A stretch of DNA of 64,000 bases from Gymnorhina tibicen (Eukaryota; Chordata; Aves; Passeriformes; Artamidae). The position numbers and the translations under genes were made by a program. The notes below the pieces were generated by a model. It had not been told where the DNA came from. It was given only the letters and a program-made list of their open reading frames with translations, and ran no database searches. How positions within the stretch are numbered: the stretch's first letter is position 1; every line of letters starts with the position of its first letter. This document shows positions 49,401 through 59,200 of this stretch, piece after piece. The stretch spans positions 2,192,546-2,256,545 of the forward strand of contig VXAZ01001116.1 of assembly GCA_013399875.1 (NCBI GenBank), read 5' to 3'.

Positions 49401-52400
49401 GTGGGGAGGGAGTTAAGCAACCAAGGTCCCTGGCTTTACATGGCAGAGAAGGGCCTCATAGCCTCCCTTCTAAATTAGATACACTATTCCCCAAGTTGCC
49501 ACTTCATGACATGAACACATTTAAAAACCAAAATTTTAAATGGCTCTTACAGTCAGAGACCTACCGATTTACCATGGGCAGAGCTTGCACATGTCCACTG
49601 GAGCTTTGTTTGGCAACAAATAGCAGGATCCGATCCCACAGAGGTGAATATCATTCTGCATTAATGGTGGATAAAGCTGGTTTTCTCCCAGCTCAAATCC
49701 TGCATGCCCTTTTGTTGACTTGTTCCAAAATTACTGAATTAAAGTGTATCTGACAACTGACTTCAGGAAACAATAAAAAGCCATCATGAAGTGATTATGA
49801 TGATGACTAAATAATTTCCATACTTCTCCAGACAAGGGAGAGACAGGATTTTCCAGGTGGGTCCTGCTCCGTCTCATGGGAAGATCAGATTTGCATTGCC
49901 ACTACTCTTACCCTAGCATAGGAAGTACCACTAGCCCGGCTGGGTCTTACAGAAGAGAACTAATTATGACACTTTTCTATGTCAACACAGAAAGGCTTGA
50001 TTTGCATGGCTAACCATATGTGTGAGTCAGATGAAGAATTAGACAACAACAAGATAGAGGAGCTGGACCAGCCCATCATCATGACAGACTTGCCCATTCG
50101 GATCAACTGGGACACTGACCTCCCCCCTGGCATCACTGTGCCCCAGGTCAACATCCACAGCATCATTCTGGATTTCTCATCAGTGTCCTTCCTCGATTTT
50201 TCTGCCATGACAGTCCTCCGAAAGGTAATCACAATTCACAAGACAAACAGTGATCATATGAAAGAAAAACTTACAAACGCAGTTACGCTTGAGGGATACA
50301 CATGAGGCAAGGGATGGTGCCCAGAGGGACCTGGACAGGAGCAGGCCCGTCTGAACCTCATGAAGTTTAACAAGGCCAAGTGCAGGGTGCTGCATGTGGA
50401 TCAGGGCAATCCTCAATATCAACACAGGCTGGGGAATAAATGCATTGAGAGCAGCTCTGCAGAGGAGGAGACGGGGATACTGTTGGATGAAAAGTTGGAC
50501 ATGACCCAGCAATGTGCCCTCCCAGGCCGGAAAGACAATCATATCCTGGGCTACATAAAAAGAAGTGTGACCAGCAGGTCAAGAGAGGTGATTCTTCCCC
50601 ACTCTCATGAGAGATTCTACTCCACTCTCATGAGACCTCACCTGGGGTACTGTGTCCACCTGTGGGGTCCCCAGCACAGGAATGACATGGACATCTTAGA
50701 ACAGGTCCAGACAAGAGCCATGGAAAGGATCAGAGGGCTGGAGCATCTCTCCTATGAGGAAAGGCTGAGAGAATTGGAGTTGTTCAGCCTACAGAAGAGA
50801 AGGCTATGAGGAGATCTCTGTGTGGCCTTTCCATACTTAAAGGGAGCTTATAAAAAGGCATGGAAATGGACTTCTTACAGGGATATACAGTGACAGAACA
50901 AGAGGCAATGGAATTAAACTGAAAGAGGGCAGGTGTAGATTAGAAGAAATCTTTTGCTGTGAGGGTGGTGAAATACTGGAACAGGTTGCCCAGAGAAGCT
51001 GTGGATGCTCCATCTCTGAAACTGTTCAGTGGTGAGTTGGATGACGCTCTGAGTAACCTGCTCCAGTGTCAAGTGTCCCTGTCCATAGCAGGGTTTGGAA
51101 AAATCACAGGTCCCTTCCAACCAAAACTATTCTCTGATTCTATTCTGTGTTTCTAGCCTGCTTCTTAAAGGCATTGCTATATGGACTGGAAGGCCAGTGG
51201 CAAACTTTGAGTTTATGTGAATTTGAATGTACATTTTCTACAGAAAATGTTTAGGAAATGGTTTAATTAATCAATATAAATTGTCTTGGAATTAAAGTGT
51301 TGGCTGTGGTACCTTCTCTTCACCTGGTAAGATTTTGGAAAGCTTTACAGAAGTGTAGATATGAAATATGGCTTTAAACACCCAGCTGGAGCTGGAACAT
51401 TGGAGTTCCATTTCTGCTCCATTCCCCAGATGACCTTGAACAAAGCAAAAGGCACAACATTTTCAAGCAGTAGCAGCTACAGTTAACTGTCTAGAGACAC
51501 AGAGGGTATGTAAATCTATTTCCATAGGAACTAAAGACCCACTGTGACTGTGGTTCTGCTCAAGTTCCCAGTTATAAAAATCTCCCCAGAAGATTGTGAA
51601 GTAAGTTTTTTTTAGTTTCATCGTGTGTCATGTAGATACAATAAAGCCATACAACTTGTGAAAGATCACCTGCTTCTCTGTGAGCTAAACATTTTCAATT
51701 CTGCCCCTTTTTGAAAGGCTTGGCCATCCCTGTCTGCAGCCATGTGAAGAGACTGTCCTGCCTATATATGCAATAGAGTGCAAATCTAGAACCACTTACC
51801 ATTATAGATCTTAAATATCTTAGAGTGGTTGGTGTACTGGCTGTGGCTAATCATGATCATGGTAATCAAACCCAGCAGTATCTAAATGGTGCCTCCTTCT
51901 GGTTTAACAGACTTTGAAAGAATTTGTCCGGCTCAACATTGACGTTTACATTGCTGGGGCACAGGGTGAGTACTTGCCTTTGTGTTGGCATCTCCACAGA
52001 TGCCTTGTCCCACTGCCTCCCCTGTTGATCATAGAGTATGGCTGTGGAGGATCACCCAGTTTTACCTTCAAGTCTGGGATAGCAAAGAGGTCCCGCTGAG
52101 TGGAGGTGTTGTCCCTCCCATGCTGTCCCCAAAAGGCTGGGCCCATGTGTGATGGCTCCTTTTACCTATGGCCACTGCTGTGCTGTACAGCTCTGGGCTG
52201 CAGGACCCAGTATCATGCACCCTGGGCTAGGCATTAAATAAGAAAAGGGGCTCAAATTGCCTCCTGCCTGGCACAGAGCAGGGACTACTGACGGGCATTT
52301 ATGTTCCATCCTCTTGACATCTGTAAAGAGGAAGCCATCTGCTCTAGTAAATAAAACAGTGCATTATACCAGTAACTCCCATGTTCACTCAGTGGGCATG

Positions 52401-54095
52401 CTCAGGGTACACAATTTCTTCCTTAAGGCCTTCAGGTCTCTTTGTGCTTTGATTTTGTTCCTTCACAGAGGGCCTCCTGGACAAACTGGAGAGAAGTGCG
52501 TTTTTTGATGAAGAGATTAAGCCATCCATGTTTTTCCTCACCATTCATGATGCAGTTTTACACATTTTGCTGAAGAAGGACATAGCCAGCTCCCCCAAAT
52601 TAAAGCTTTCTGAGGTAACACTGCAGTCTTTATCTTTCATTACTTTACTGCCTTTCCAGTATTGCCATTCTCCCAGCAGTACCCTGCACAGCTACAGCTG
52701 TGTGTGCTACACTGTCTCTATTTTCAAAAAGATAGTCATTAAAACTCAGCTGGTCTCCAATCAAATTGAAGAGCAAGAGTGGCCCCTGGTTCAGGTGTGT
52801 GGAAAACCACTAGTGAAAGGAGTGAATAATTCCCACTGGTGGCTGGCCTGGCTGTGGACTTCAGCTGAAGTCACCTCCTTGGGAAGAACACAGTGTGGGT
52901 GAAATCCCAGCCCCTCCACCAGCAGTCCTCTGTGGTCACCCATCTGGCAGAGACTGCTCCATTCGCTGCAGTGGCTCTTGAAAGGCAGACTTTATGCTGC
53001 TTGCATGTAGGCTTTCCAGCCCTGTCCACCTTCAAAAGGAGTGCTAAAGTAGTGTGGATAAATTAGTACTGCCATATGTGGTGATGACCTTTCTGGGAGT
53101 GTTCTTAAATCAAGAGCACGAAAGGATCCTGCATACAATAAATGTGTTTAAATGTACAAGACCCAGAAGGCTGCTCACATGGAAACTGTCTAATCTCGCT
53201 TAGCTAAACTGGTCCAGATCTTCTGCACTGACCCAGAGATGTAGTGGGGGTCATAAAAGGCTGACAAGTGAGAGCTTCCTTCCTTCTATGTCAATTTCCC
53301 AGGCATATTCCAGAGATTTAAAAAGCAAAACCTTCTTTAATGTGAAAAAGGAGAAACAGAAAAAGAGAAGCAATCCACTTCCTAACCCCCAACTTCTTAT
53401 GCTCATTGCAGGAGAAGAGTAGAAGCAGTGACTACGTCATCATCCCCAGGAACAGGCTGCGCAGCTGGGAGTGCACAGTAAGGCTCTGGCTATGTAGGCC
53501 TCCAGCCCTAGAAAATGCAGACCAAGAAGCTGCTCATGGGAACAGCTAGGGCAGATAACAAAAGCATTTTCATCCCTGAGCTCTTGTGTCAGCCCAGGAC
53601 AGAAAGCATCCAGACAGCTTATTGATGGGATTTGACTTAAGGCAAAGCCTTAAGAGGGATGGGGCTCGGCTCATGAGCCTTGTAGTGTGCACTGAGCAGA
53701 GGGAAGGCGGGCAAAGGCTGCCTCACCAGGCTGCCTCACCTGGTGTCCTCGCCCGTCCACCACAGCTCCTCCGTGATAAAGTCACTGGTAGAATGCCCCT
53801 GTGACAGAGAAGTCAACAGTTTATCTAAATGTCTCAGGCAGAAGGGGAGTCTGGAGACAGAGATAAGAAAGGGACGCATGCAGCCTTTCACCACAGCCTT
53901 AGAGAGTAGGGCGATATCCAGCACAGGGCAACCCTTGAAGGAGAAAATGTCAGACCCCCATCTTCCCACCCAAATGCTTTAGAGGATCAAATACTTACAC
54001 GTCATTTACCAGATGACACCTACCCTGACTGTTCCTTACAGAATGTGGATTTTTTTTTTTATTCCTTACAGATTCCAACAGAAACAAAATTTTAG
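40279..54095 (+). CDS. SLC26A3: SLC26A3 (DRA), apical Cl-/HCO3- exchanger, 20 coding exons
   Basis: SLC26A3 exchanges luminal chloride for bicarbonate at the apical membrane of intestinal epithelium; loss in humans causes congenital chloride diarrhoea. Joined exons: 40279-40409, 41226-41365, 41478-41588, 41680-41837, 42584-42748, 43452-43604, 44363-44445, 45255-45402, 45535-45648, 45761-45838, 46259-46354, 47288-47394, 47651-47720, 47809-47901, 49283-49378, 49991-50224, 51911-51965, 52469-52614, 53412-53477, 54072-54095. They total 2268 nt, all in phase, giving 755 residues (human 764). The N-terminus [20 protein letters not shown] matches human DRA, with the UraA-like transporter domain at about 70-500 and the cytosolic STAS domain at about 515-720. 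Sequons NST (154) and NTS (157) lie in an extracellular loop. The C-terminal ETKF is a class I PDZ ligand. Position between DLD and CBLL1 separates it from SLC26A4. Confidence 0.97.
40422..40454. repeat. Poly-T tract with an ambiguous base
   Basis: About 32 T with an N at 40427, twelve bases after the exon 1 donor. Length is uncertain because homopolymers are error-prone. Confidence 0.9.
40665..41029 (+). mobile_element. CR1 LINE 3' fragment in SLC26A3 intron 1
   Basis: Contains GGTAGATTTGGACTGGATAT, GGCACAGGTTGCCCAGAGAG and GGAAATGTTCAAGGTCAGAC, ending CCAACCCAAGCCATTCTATG then GTTCAATG. It is a 5'-truncated CR1 in gene sense. Confidence 0.88.
41031..41078 (-). mobile_element. Short CR1 tail fragment, opposite orientation
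   Basis: GGGTTGGAAAGAACCTCTGA then AGGCCACTGGATAC resembles a reverse-complemented CR1 3' end directly abutting the previous element's tail. Short and decayed. Confidence 0.45.
41226..41365 (+). CDS. SLC26A3: SLC26A3 coding exon 2
   Basis: Acceptor TTTGCAG, donor GTACCT. Encodes [20 protein letters not shown] then [20 protein letters not shown] and LVAVLQ: the first membrane segments of the SLC26 family (LFPxxxWLPxY and DxxxGxxxG motifs). Confidence 0.95.
41478..41588 (+). CDS. SLC26A3: SLC26A3 coding exon 3
   Basis: Encodes [20 protein letters not shown] then [17 protein letters not shown], the most conserved SLC26 stretch (PPxYGLYA and [10 protein letters not shown]). Acceptor TTTACAG, donor GTAAGT. 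Confidence 0.96.
41680..41837 (+). CDS. SLC26A3: SLC26A3 coding exon 4
   Basis: Encodes [20 protein letters not shown], the glycosylation loop with two sequons (NST, NTS), then [18 protein letters not shown]. Only a donor after CAG at 41837 (GTTGGT) keeps frame with exon 5. A stronger GTGAGT four bases on would frameshift. Confidence 0.92.
41838..43451 (+). other. SLC26A3 introns 4 and 5 (around exon 5)
   Basis: Introns 41838-42583 and 42749-43451 contain nothing recognisable beyond a GT-rich stretch just after the exon 4 donor. Introns 2 (41366-41477) and 3 (41589-41679) are very short and featureless. Confidence 0.75.
42584..42748 (+). CDS. SLC26A3: SLC26A3 coding exon 5
   Basis: 165 bp, phase 0. 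Encodes [40 protein letters not shown] and [15 protein letters not shown]. Acceptor GTTTCAG, donor GTAAGT. Confidence 0.96.
43452..43604 (+). CDS. SLC26A3: SLC26A3 coding exon 6
   Basis: 153 bp, phase 0. Encodes [40 protein letters not shown] and [16 protein letters not shown] is a family motif. Acceptor CTGCAG, donor GTGAGT. Confidence 0.96.
43605..45254 (+). other. SLC26A3 introns 6 and 7 (around exon 7)
   Basis: Introns 43605-44362 and 44446-45254 show no repeat or gene. The minus-strand open frame at 44989-45459 is the antisense of exon 8 plus intron. Confidence 0.75.
44363..44445 (+). CDS. SLC26A3: SLC26A3 coding exon 7
   Basis: 83 bp. Encodes [20 protein letters not shown] and VVGKLEEG. 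Acceptor CTTTCAG, donor GTAAGT. Confidence 0.94.
45255..45402 (+). CDS. SLC26A3: SLC26A3 coding exon 8
   Basis: 148 bp. Encodes [40 protein letters not shown] and HDYPIDGNQ. The DYPIDGNQE motif, continued in exon 9, is characteristic of SLC26. Acceptor CTCTCAG, donor GTAGGC. Confidence 0.96.
45535..45648 (+). CDS. SLC26A3: SLC26A3 coding exon 9
   Basis: 114 bp, phase 0. Encodes [20 protein letters not shown] and [18 protein letters not shown]. The ALTRSxVQExTGGKTQ stretch is a core substrate-pathway helix motif in SLC26. Donor GTATAA is weaker than average. Confidence 0.96.
45761..45838 (+). CDS. SLC26A3: SLC26A3 coding exon 10
   Basis: 78 bp, phase 0. Encodes [20 protein letters not shown] then LAPLQK, a membrane helix and the LxPLP/Q-type turn. 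Acceptor ATGCAG, donor GTATTC. Confidence 0.95.
45839..47287 (+). other. SLC26A3 introns 10 and 11 (around exon 11)
   Basis: Introns 45839-46258 and 46355-47287 are AT-rich with no identifiable element. Introns 8, 9, 12 and 13 are all under 300 bp and featureless. Confidence 0.75.
46259..46354 (+). CDS. SLC26A3: SLC26A3 coding exon 11
   Basis: 96 bp. Encodes [20 protein letters not shown] and [12 protein letters not shown]. Acceptor TTAACAG, donor GTAAGT. Confidence 0.96.
47288..47394 (+). CDS. SLC26A3: SLC26A3 coding exon 12
   Basis: 107 bp. Encodes [20 protein letters not shown] and [15 protein letters not shown], the last membrane helices (LGLDIGL). Acceptor ATTACAG, donor GTGAGT. Confidence 0.96.
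47651..47720 (+). CDS. SLC26A3: SLC26A3 coding exon 13
   Basis: 70 bp. Encodes [20 protein letters not shown] and YTD, the linker from membrane domain to STAS domain. Acceptor TTCACAG, donor GTAAGA. Confidence 0.94.
47809..47901 (+). CDS. SLC26A3: SLC26A3 coding exon 14 (STAS start)
   Basis: 93 bp, phase 0. Encodes [20 protein letters not shown] and [11 protein letters not shown], the first strand and helix of the STAS domain (GVKIFR, PIFFAN). Acceptor TCTACAG, donor GTAAGT. Confidence 0.96.
47902..49282 (+). other. SLC26A3 intron 14
   Basis: 1.38-kb intron with no recognised element. Confidence 0.75.
49283..49378 (+). CDS. SLC26A3: SLC26A3 coding exon 15
   Basis: 96 bp, phase 0. Encodes [20 protein letters not shown] and [12 protein letters not shown], a basic segment within the STAS domain. 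Acceptor TTTGCAG, donor GTATGT. Confidence 0.96.
49379..49990 (+). other. SLC26A3 intron 15
   Basis: 612-bp intron. Exon 15 reads on open into it to 49753, but this continuation resembles nothing and is taken as chance. Confidence 0.75.
49991..50224 (+). CDS. SLC26A3: SLC26A3 coding exon 16 (STAS core)
   Basis: 234 bp, the largest coding exon. It holds the acidic variable loop ([17 protein letters not shown]) and the conserved STAS strand and helix [18 protein letters not shown]. Acceptor ACACAG, donor GTAATC. Confidence 0.97.
50225..51910 (+). other. SLC26A3 intron 16
   Basis: 1.7-kb intron whose first half is a CR1 insertion (50305-51150). The rest is featureless. Confidence 0.8.
50305..51150 (+). 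mobile_element. CR1 LINE 3' fragment with open RT C-terminus
   Basis: The longest CR1 here (about 850 bp), in gene sense. The 149-codon open stretch 50360-50809 encodes the end of the CR1 reverse transcriptase: [30 protein letters not shown] and [20 protein letters not shown]. The 3'UTR ends CCAACCAAAACTATTCTCTG then ATTCTATTCTG. The element is 5' truncated and cannot encode a full enzyme. A local 15-16 bp repeat (CCACTCTCATGAGA) at about 50599 and 50623 interrupts it. Confidence 0.93.
51911..51965 (+). CDS. SLC26A3: SLC26A3 coding exon 17
   Basis: 55 bp. Encodes [18 protein letters not shown], the STAS helix and strand (VDVYIxG in homologues). Acceptor TTAACAG, donor GTGAGT. Confidence 0.94.
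52469..52614 (+). CDS. SLC26A3: SLC26A3 coding exon 18 (STAS end)
   Basis: 146 bp. Encodes [40 protein letters not shown] and [21 protein letters not shown] is the conserved last STAS helix of DRA. Acceptor TTCACAG, donor GTAACA. Confidence 0.96.
53412..53477 (+). CDS. SLC26A3: SLC26A3 coding exon 19 (divergent C-terminal linker)
   Basis: 66 bp, phase 0. Encodes [20 protein letters not shown] and CT. It aligns only loosely with the human linker (shared EK and RNR). It has good splice sites (ATTGCAG, GTAAGG) and joins in frame to the PDZ-ligand exon. Confidence 0.82.
54072..54095 (+). CDS. SLC26A3: SLC26A3 coding exon 20 (PDZ ligand and stop)
   Basis: Acceptor TTCCTTACAG, then seven codons IPTETKF and TAG at 54093-54095. 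Human DRA ends VPVETKF, so the terminal PDZ-binding motif is kept. An identical TTCCTTACAG thirty bases upstream is an in-frame alternative acceptor. The 3'UTR follows. Confidence 0.88.
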   Translation: MPTETKF

Positions 54096-54510
54096 ACTTA
54101 ACTTTCTAAGTATAATATCCTCCAGCATGTGGACGCTATGATGAGCATGAAGACAGAAGGATACTTTTAAACACCTTAAGAATGATTTACTACATATGGT
54201 TATGTTCCAGGTTTTGGAATGAGCCTGTTAGTCTTTATGTGTTTCTGTATATACAAATGTATTTATGTACATATATGGAGGCTAAAATCACACAGATTTT
54301 CTTATTTCATACCACAGTTTGTAGACAACCTGTACAGTTACTTGAGAATCTATAAATATTTGAAATCTTGTATTGTATAACACAGAATAATAATTAGGAC
54401 TGGTATTTTATCTTCAGAATGTGTATCACTTGTATAAAGTTTTGTTGATGGTTTGTAAGATATTTAGTAGACTTAGTTAATAAACTTGCTCTCAGCTTAC
54501 TACCACAAGC
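54096..54510 (+). other. SLC26A3 3'UTR with poly(A) signal at 54479-54484
   Basis: After the TAG at 54095 comes an AT-rich untranslated stretch. AATAAA at 54479-54484 is the only canonical signal in the next 400 bases, implying cleavage around 54495-54510. Confidence 0.7.
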
Positions 54511-55769
54511 ATGAGCAGAGTGTACCTAGTGACTAATGTACCTAATTATGAAGATTGTTCAGGAAAGACACAGGATTTTGAGATCAAAACACGATTGATT
54601 GATTTGGATTGGGCTTGTGTAAAGTGCACAAGGGAGGATACATTTACAGGGAACCATTGTATATACACGTACAGTGAACCACCATGGTTTCAGTGACTCT
54701 GTATGGCTGCATTTGTCCAAGCACCACCAGGGTACCTCACGGTCAGTGAGACCCAGCCTGCGGACAGATGCTGGCCCCAGAACTTGGCCAGAGGAGCCAT
54801 GTGTGTGGAGCTGCCAGGTGGGCAGGCTGAATTGCCTGGATCCATGGACAGATGGGCAGAGGGCTTCAGCTTAAAGAGTCTGCTCTGATACCCCCCAGTC
54901 TGCACAACTGCCACCAATTAACGCCTGCTGGAAGTATAAGGCTTGAAGATGAGCTATATCACAGCTTTCAGAGGAAAACACCCAATGCCCAAAGTGACAG
55001 AACTTTTAACTTCACATAACAAGTGCTAGAGGTATAAAAATCTTCAGCCTAGAGGAAAATGGAACCATTCCTGGAGTCTGAAAGAAACAGCACTCTGAAA
55101 TTACAAGAGTTTTTAGTTTTCAAAGCCTAGTTTTGACTTTCAGTCAAGCTGGGGTGACCAGAAATGTGTATTTGGACTTGAAGTGAAGAAGGGCTGAAGG
55201 GACGGAGAAAGTGTTCTGTGCAAATCAGAACTACAATTTTTATCTTCAGAGTATGAAGGTGTTAAAAACAAAATCTTTATAAACAAAATAAATATTTTCA
55301 TCATTTTTATTTTTTATTTTTTAATCTGAAGTTATCTGATGAACTCTGCTAATGAAACCAAGCTGTAAGTCAGTATTAAAAGTGAGGAGATTTTGGATCT
55401 AGAAAGAATTAGGTGAACTTGAAGACAGAAGTAGACAAGTTCAGCTTTCAGGAAACACTCATGCATTTGCAGATGAATAACAAGCTGTGATTCAGTGGTG
55501 GGTGATGATGTGCCTGACCTGGTGTGGGAGACGTGGCCCTCAGTGGCATCACAGAGATGCTGCTTCCTGCAGACACCAGACAGATGGTGAGCAGCTGTAC
55601 CAACCCACTGCTCTTCTGAGTGTGCCACAGCAGATTCACTAAGTACATGTCATGTGCCAGATAATCAGCACAGCAGTACCTGAAGACAGGTACAATTAGG
55701 ACACTGCCAAATAGCCCTTCTAATGCAGTCTTCCAAAAAACATAGAGTGTAACACAACAGATCTTTCCA
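54511..55769. other. Intergenic between SLC26A3 and the next CR1
   Basis: About 1.26 kb with no recognised gene or repeat; short open frames on both strands lack any family resemblance. Confidence 0.6.
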
Positions 55770-56282
55770 GAACAACAAAGTTATTTGGTCACCACAATAT
55801 AAGAGAGATAATAAACGATTAGAGAGCATCCAAAGGAGCACAATGAAGATGGTGAAGGGACTTGAGGAGAAGCCGTATGAGGAGCGGCTGAGGGCACTGG
55901 GTCTATTCAGCCTGGAAAAGAGGAGACAGAGGGGAGACCTCATTGCAGTTACAGCTTTCTCGTGAGGGGAAGAGGAGGGGCAGACACTGATCTCCTCACT
56001 CTGGTGACCAGTGTGACAGGACCCAAGGGAATGGGCTGAAGTTGTGTCAGGGGAGGTTTAGGTTGGATATTAGAAAAAGGTTCTTCCCCCAGAGGGTGGT
56101 TGGGCACTGGAACAGGCTCCCCAGGGCAGCGGTCACAGCACCAGCCTGACAGAGTTCAAGTGTTTGGACAATGCTCTTGGGCACTTGAGGTGACTTTCAG
56201 GGATGGTGCTGTGCAGGGCCAGAAGTTGGACTTGATGATCCTTGTGAGTCTCTTCCAACTCAGCATATTCTGTGATTCTGTG
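55770..56282 (+). mobile_element. CR1 LINE 3' fragment (CR1-X/J type tail)
   Basis: GAGAAGCCGTATGAGGAGCG, TCTATTCAGCCTGGAAAAGA, GAGGGTGGTTGGGCACTGGA and AACAGGCTCCCCAGGGCAGC are CR1 blocks. The tail AGTTGGACTTGATGATCCTT ... CTCAGCATATTCTGTGATTC is the same type as the SINE tail at 14680-14740. Confidence 0.9.
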
Positions 56283-56795
56283 CTACTAATGCTACTCTGC
56301 AATGCACAGGGGAAATTTCACTCTAAACACTCTGAACTTCAGGACTGAGCTCTCCAATTCAAGAAAGATGAAATCAAATGTTAATGAAGAAAATTGCTAT
56401 GAGGATCTTTGTATAATGGAGAGCCTGTATCTAAGGACTGGCAAAAAGAGAAATAGATACAGGGATTTAACCTAGGAGAGAGGAAAAGTTATGCAAGATA
56501 AAAAAAATAATATTGTCCTGTAAGGGGCAAAAAAATGAACTGGCCAAACTTAAACATGAACAAGATATTAGAAGATGGTTTCTCATTTTTACAATGGTGA
56601 GATCCTTTCCAGCTAGAACAAGAGGAACAAAAAACTAAACTACTTTTAAGATGAGACTTAAACATGCTTACGAAAATCATGATAGCACATCATACCCGTG
56701 TAATCTGAACTCTCTAACTCAAGCTGTTCTTTTCAGTCCTGGGCTCATATGCACCTACACAGACCCAGGCAAACATCCCTATCAAAAGCAATATA

Positions 56796-56836
56796 TGAAG
56801 TGCAGTATGTGGTGGAATACCACATACTGCACTTCA
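56796..56836. repeat. Perfect 18-bp inverted repeat with 5-bp loop
   Basis: The left arm TGAAGTGCAGTATGTGGT (56796-56813) and right arm ACCACATACTGCACTTCA (56819-56836) are exact reverse complements separated by GGAAT. No similar arms extend outward. See findings. Confidence 0.97.
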
Positions 56837-59200
56837 AAACCATATGGGATTTGTTGACAGGCTTCAGGTTAATAAAAAATATTATTTTCTAAAGTGCACA
56901 TCTCAACAATTCATTTTGATACTAATGACTCTTCTGACACAGCACAGTGGATAAATCCCCCTTCCAAAACTATTCACCATTTCTTATATGGATATGGTAC
57001 ATAGACAGCCTTGGTCAGGGAGCTTTGCACTCCCATGTCACATGTCCCTGCCAGCTACTTGCCATGCTCTTCAATCACCCTACTCTGTATTTTTCAGTGT
57101 TGACACCAGCAGCATTGTATTTCTGATGCGTTATGAGATATTCCCTCCAGGTACCAGTTATTTTTTGCAACTCTCCGTTATTCCAGTATTAACATTTTTC
57201 TGGGCAGTTTACCCTCATGCAGATTATAACACAAACATCTTCTAGTGGGATACTGTGGTGATACAGATTTACTGCTTTGAGACAGGGACCTTCAGAAACC
57301 TGGCTATCTAGGATTCTAAACATCCTGCGTTGGGTGCTGTTGCTACTCGGTTAGAGCACTGCCATATACTGGTTTTTAGTATTTTACTCAAGAATTAAGC
57401 AAAAAGGCAAATTCCACACCTGCTTTTTTGGAGAGCTGACAGGTATCATGTTAATTCCTCATCACATATCCTGAGCCTATCTCTCTTTAGCACAGTGCAG
57501 ACACTTTCTAACTACGTGACAGACATTTTACAGCCAGCAAGAGGGATGGAAAATGGAGAAGCCACGGAGCCAGTGATGCTCAAGCCTACTCTCAAGCCTG
57601 GTTATCACTTTGTGGTGCAGTGTGAAATATAGAAACAAATAAAAGTTTTTATTCAAGGTCTTAGGCCCAATGAAGAGAGGATTATAACATGCAAACCTGT
57701 ATGGTTTTCAGTTTCAAACTGAATTCAAACTGAATTAAGAAGTATCCTTAAGCACTTCTTTACTGAAATGCTACTCACAGTTCTCTATTCCTCACCCCCG
57801 TGCTGAATGTGGAGAATTTCTCAGTCTTTATGCATCTGTTCCCTTCTGCCTCCTAAGAAGATGCCTGAAAGTTTACCTGAGCCAGAAATGGCAAAGAACA
57901 AGATGAGGAACAATCATCACCACTTATGTGATTTTATTTAGTGGAGGAAATAATTCACCCTAAATTATCTTGGAGGTGTGTTCAAGCATTGATTTTCACA
58001 AATAAAACTGAAGAAAACTCTTGACGACTGACACATATTTACATCTATTTAGAGTTACTCAATTTGTTTGGTTTTTTTAAGCAGTTATGCTGAAGTTCTT
58101 TTGTGAAACATTACTACATAAAAATGGAAGCATTCCTGCCCACTTGCAGACATTATTATGCTTCCCATTACCAGAAGTGTATTACAATGAGTCCTACTGG
58201 CACTCGAGAATCACTTGAATTGTATTATCAAAATGACTCACTAAAGTTTCATAATGACTGAGTAATTTACCAGCTTTCTGCTGCTATTCCACCCCATGTT
58301 TCTGGATGTATGCTGCATTTTTTAATATTTTAATCTCTTGCACTCATGAACTGAGTCTACAATGCAAATAAATTTTAAAAAAAGAAGAAAAAACACCAAC
58401 AAATTAATGGCTCGCACTTAAGACGATAAGAAGATCCCATTCAGAGTAGGAAAAGCTAAAGCTGGTTTCTTATGGCTAAGTCAAGACTAAAAGGGAATTT
58501 AAACTTCATTATTTTCACTCATATTGCCCAAACAAATGCAGCCAGTTCAGTTTACAAACTGGTCAGTGTGAATCACTAGTGTGAGTATAATATACCTCAA
58601 CACAGTGCAAAAGCTCACAATTGTGAAGGCACAATTACTGTATCAAGATGATTTATGAATTGCTAAGAATTGCTTTTAACACCATAAAAAAATATGAAGG
58701 GAAATACAACTTGTATAATTCTGATATTTACTTTAGAAATGTAATCAGGATGAAAATTAATGCAAACCTTGCACATTTCTTTGCTGCATTGGACTCTGTG
58801 TCATATACATGAAGAGGGAAAGTTCAAATTTATTTCCCACACATTCAATATTCCATTGTATCTCCAATCCATTGTGCTCCTCCAGCTCCCCAGGCTTGAC
58901 AGGACCTTCTGATGTGAACCTGTGCATTCTTCTGTTAGCAGCCCAGCAATGCACGCAGAGAAACAACTCAAAATCAAACAAGTTTTACAGAGCAGCAAAC
59001 AGTTTAAGAGGGGAGAGGTGCGTTCAGACTTGATCCACAGGGAAAGCATATCCACAAATGAGTTTTTAAGAACACCTGACTTCCACCTAAGGGGAAGAGA
59101 GTTTTTCTCCCTTGCTATGTGTGCAAATTCTAAAGTGGAGTTAGGTAACAGTGGAGTTACTTCCACTTCAGTTTTTAACGAACAGATTTTGACAGTCTTT
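56837..59200. other. Intergenic, AT-rich
   Basis: About 2.4 kb in which I see no gene, RNA or identifiable repeat. Confidence 0.6.

Larger units (their letters stand above)
51966..54071 (+). other. SLC26A3 introns 17 to 19 (around exons 18 and 19)
   Basis: Introns 51966-52468, 52615-53411 and 53478-54071. No repeat is recognised. The last ends with a tandem pair of TTCCTTACAG acceptors (54041 and 54071). Confidence 0.75.

Noticed and set aside
49268..49753. 161-codon frame starting before SLC26A3 exon 15
   Set aside because: It is exon 15 plus read-through into the intron; the continuation has no homology, and the donor GTATGT at 49379 is clear.
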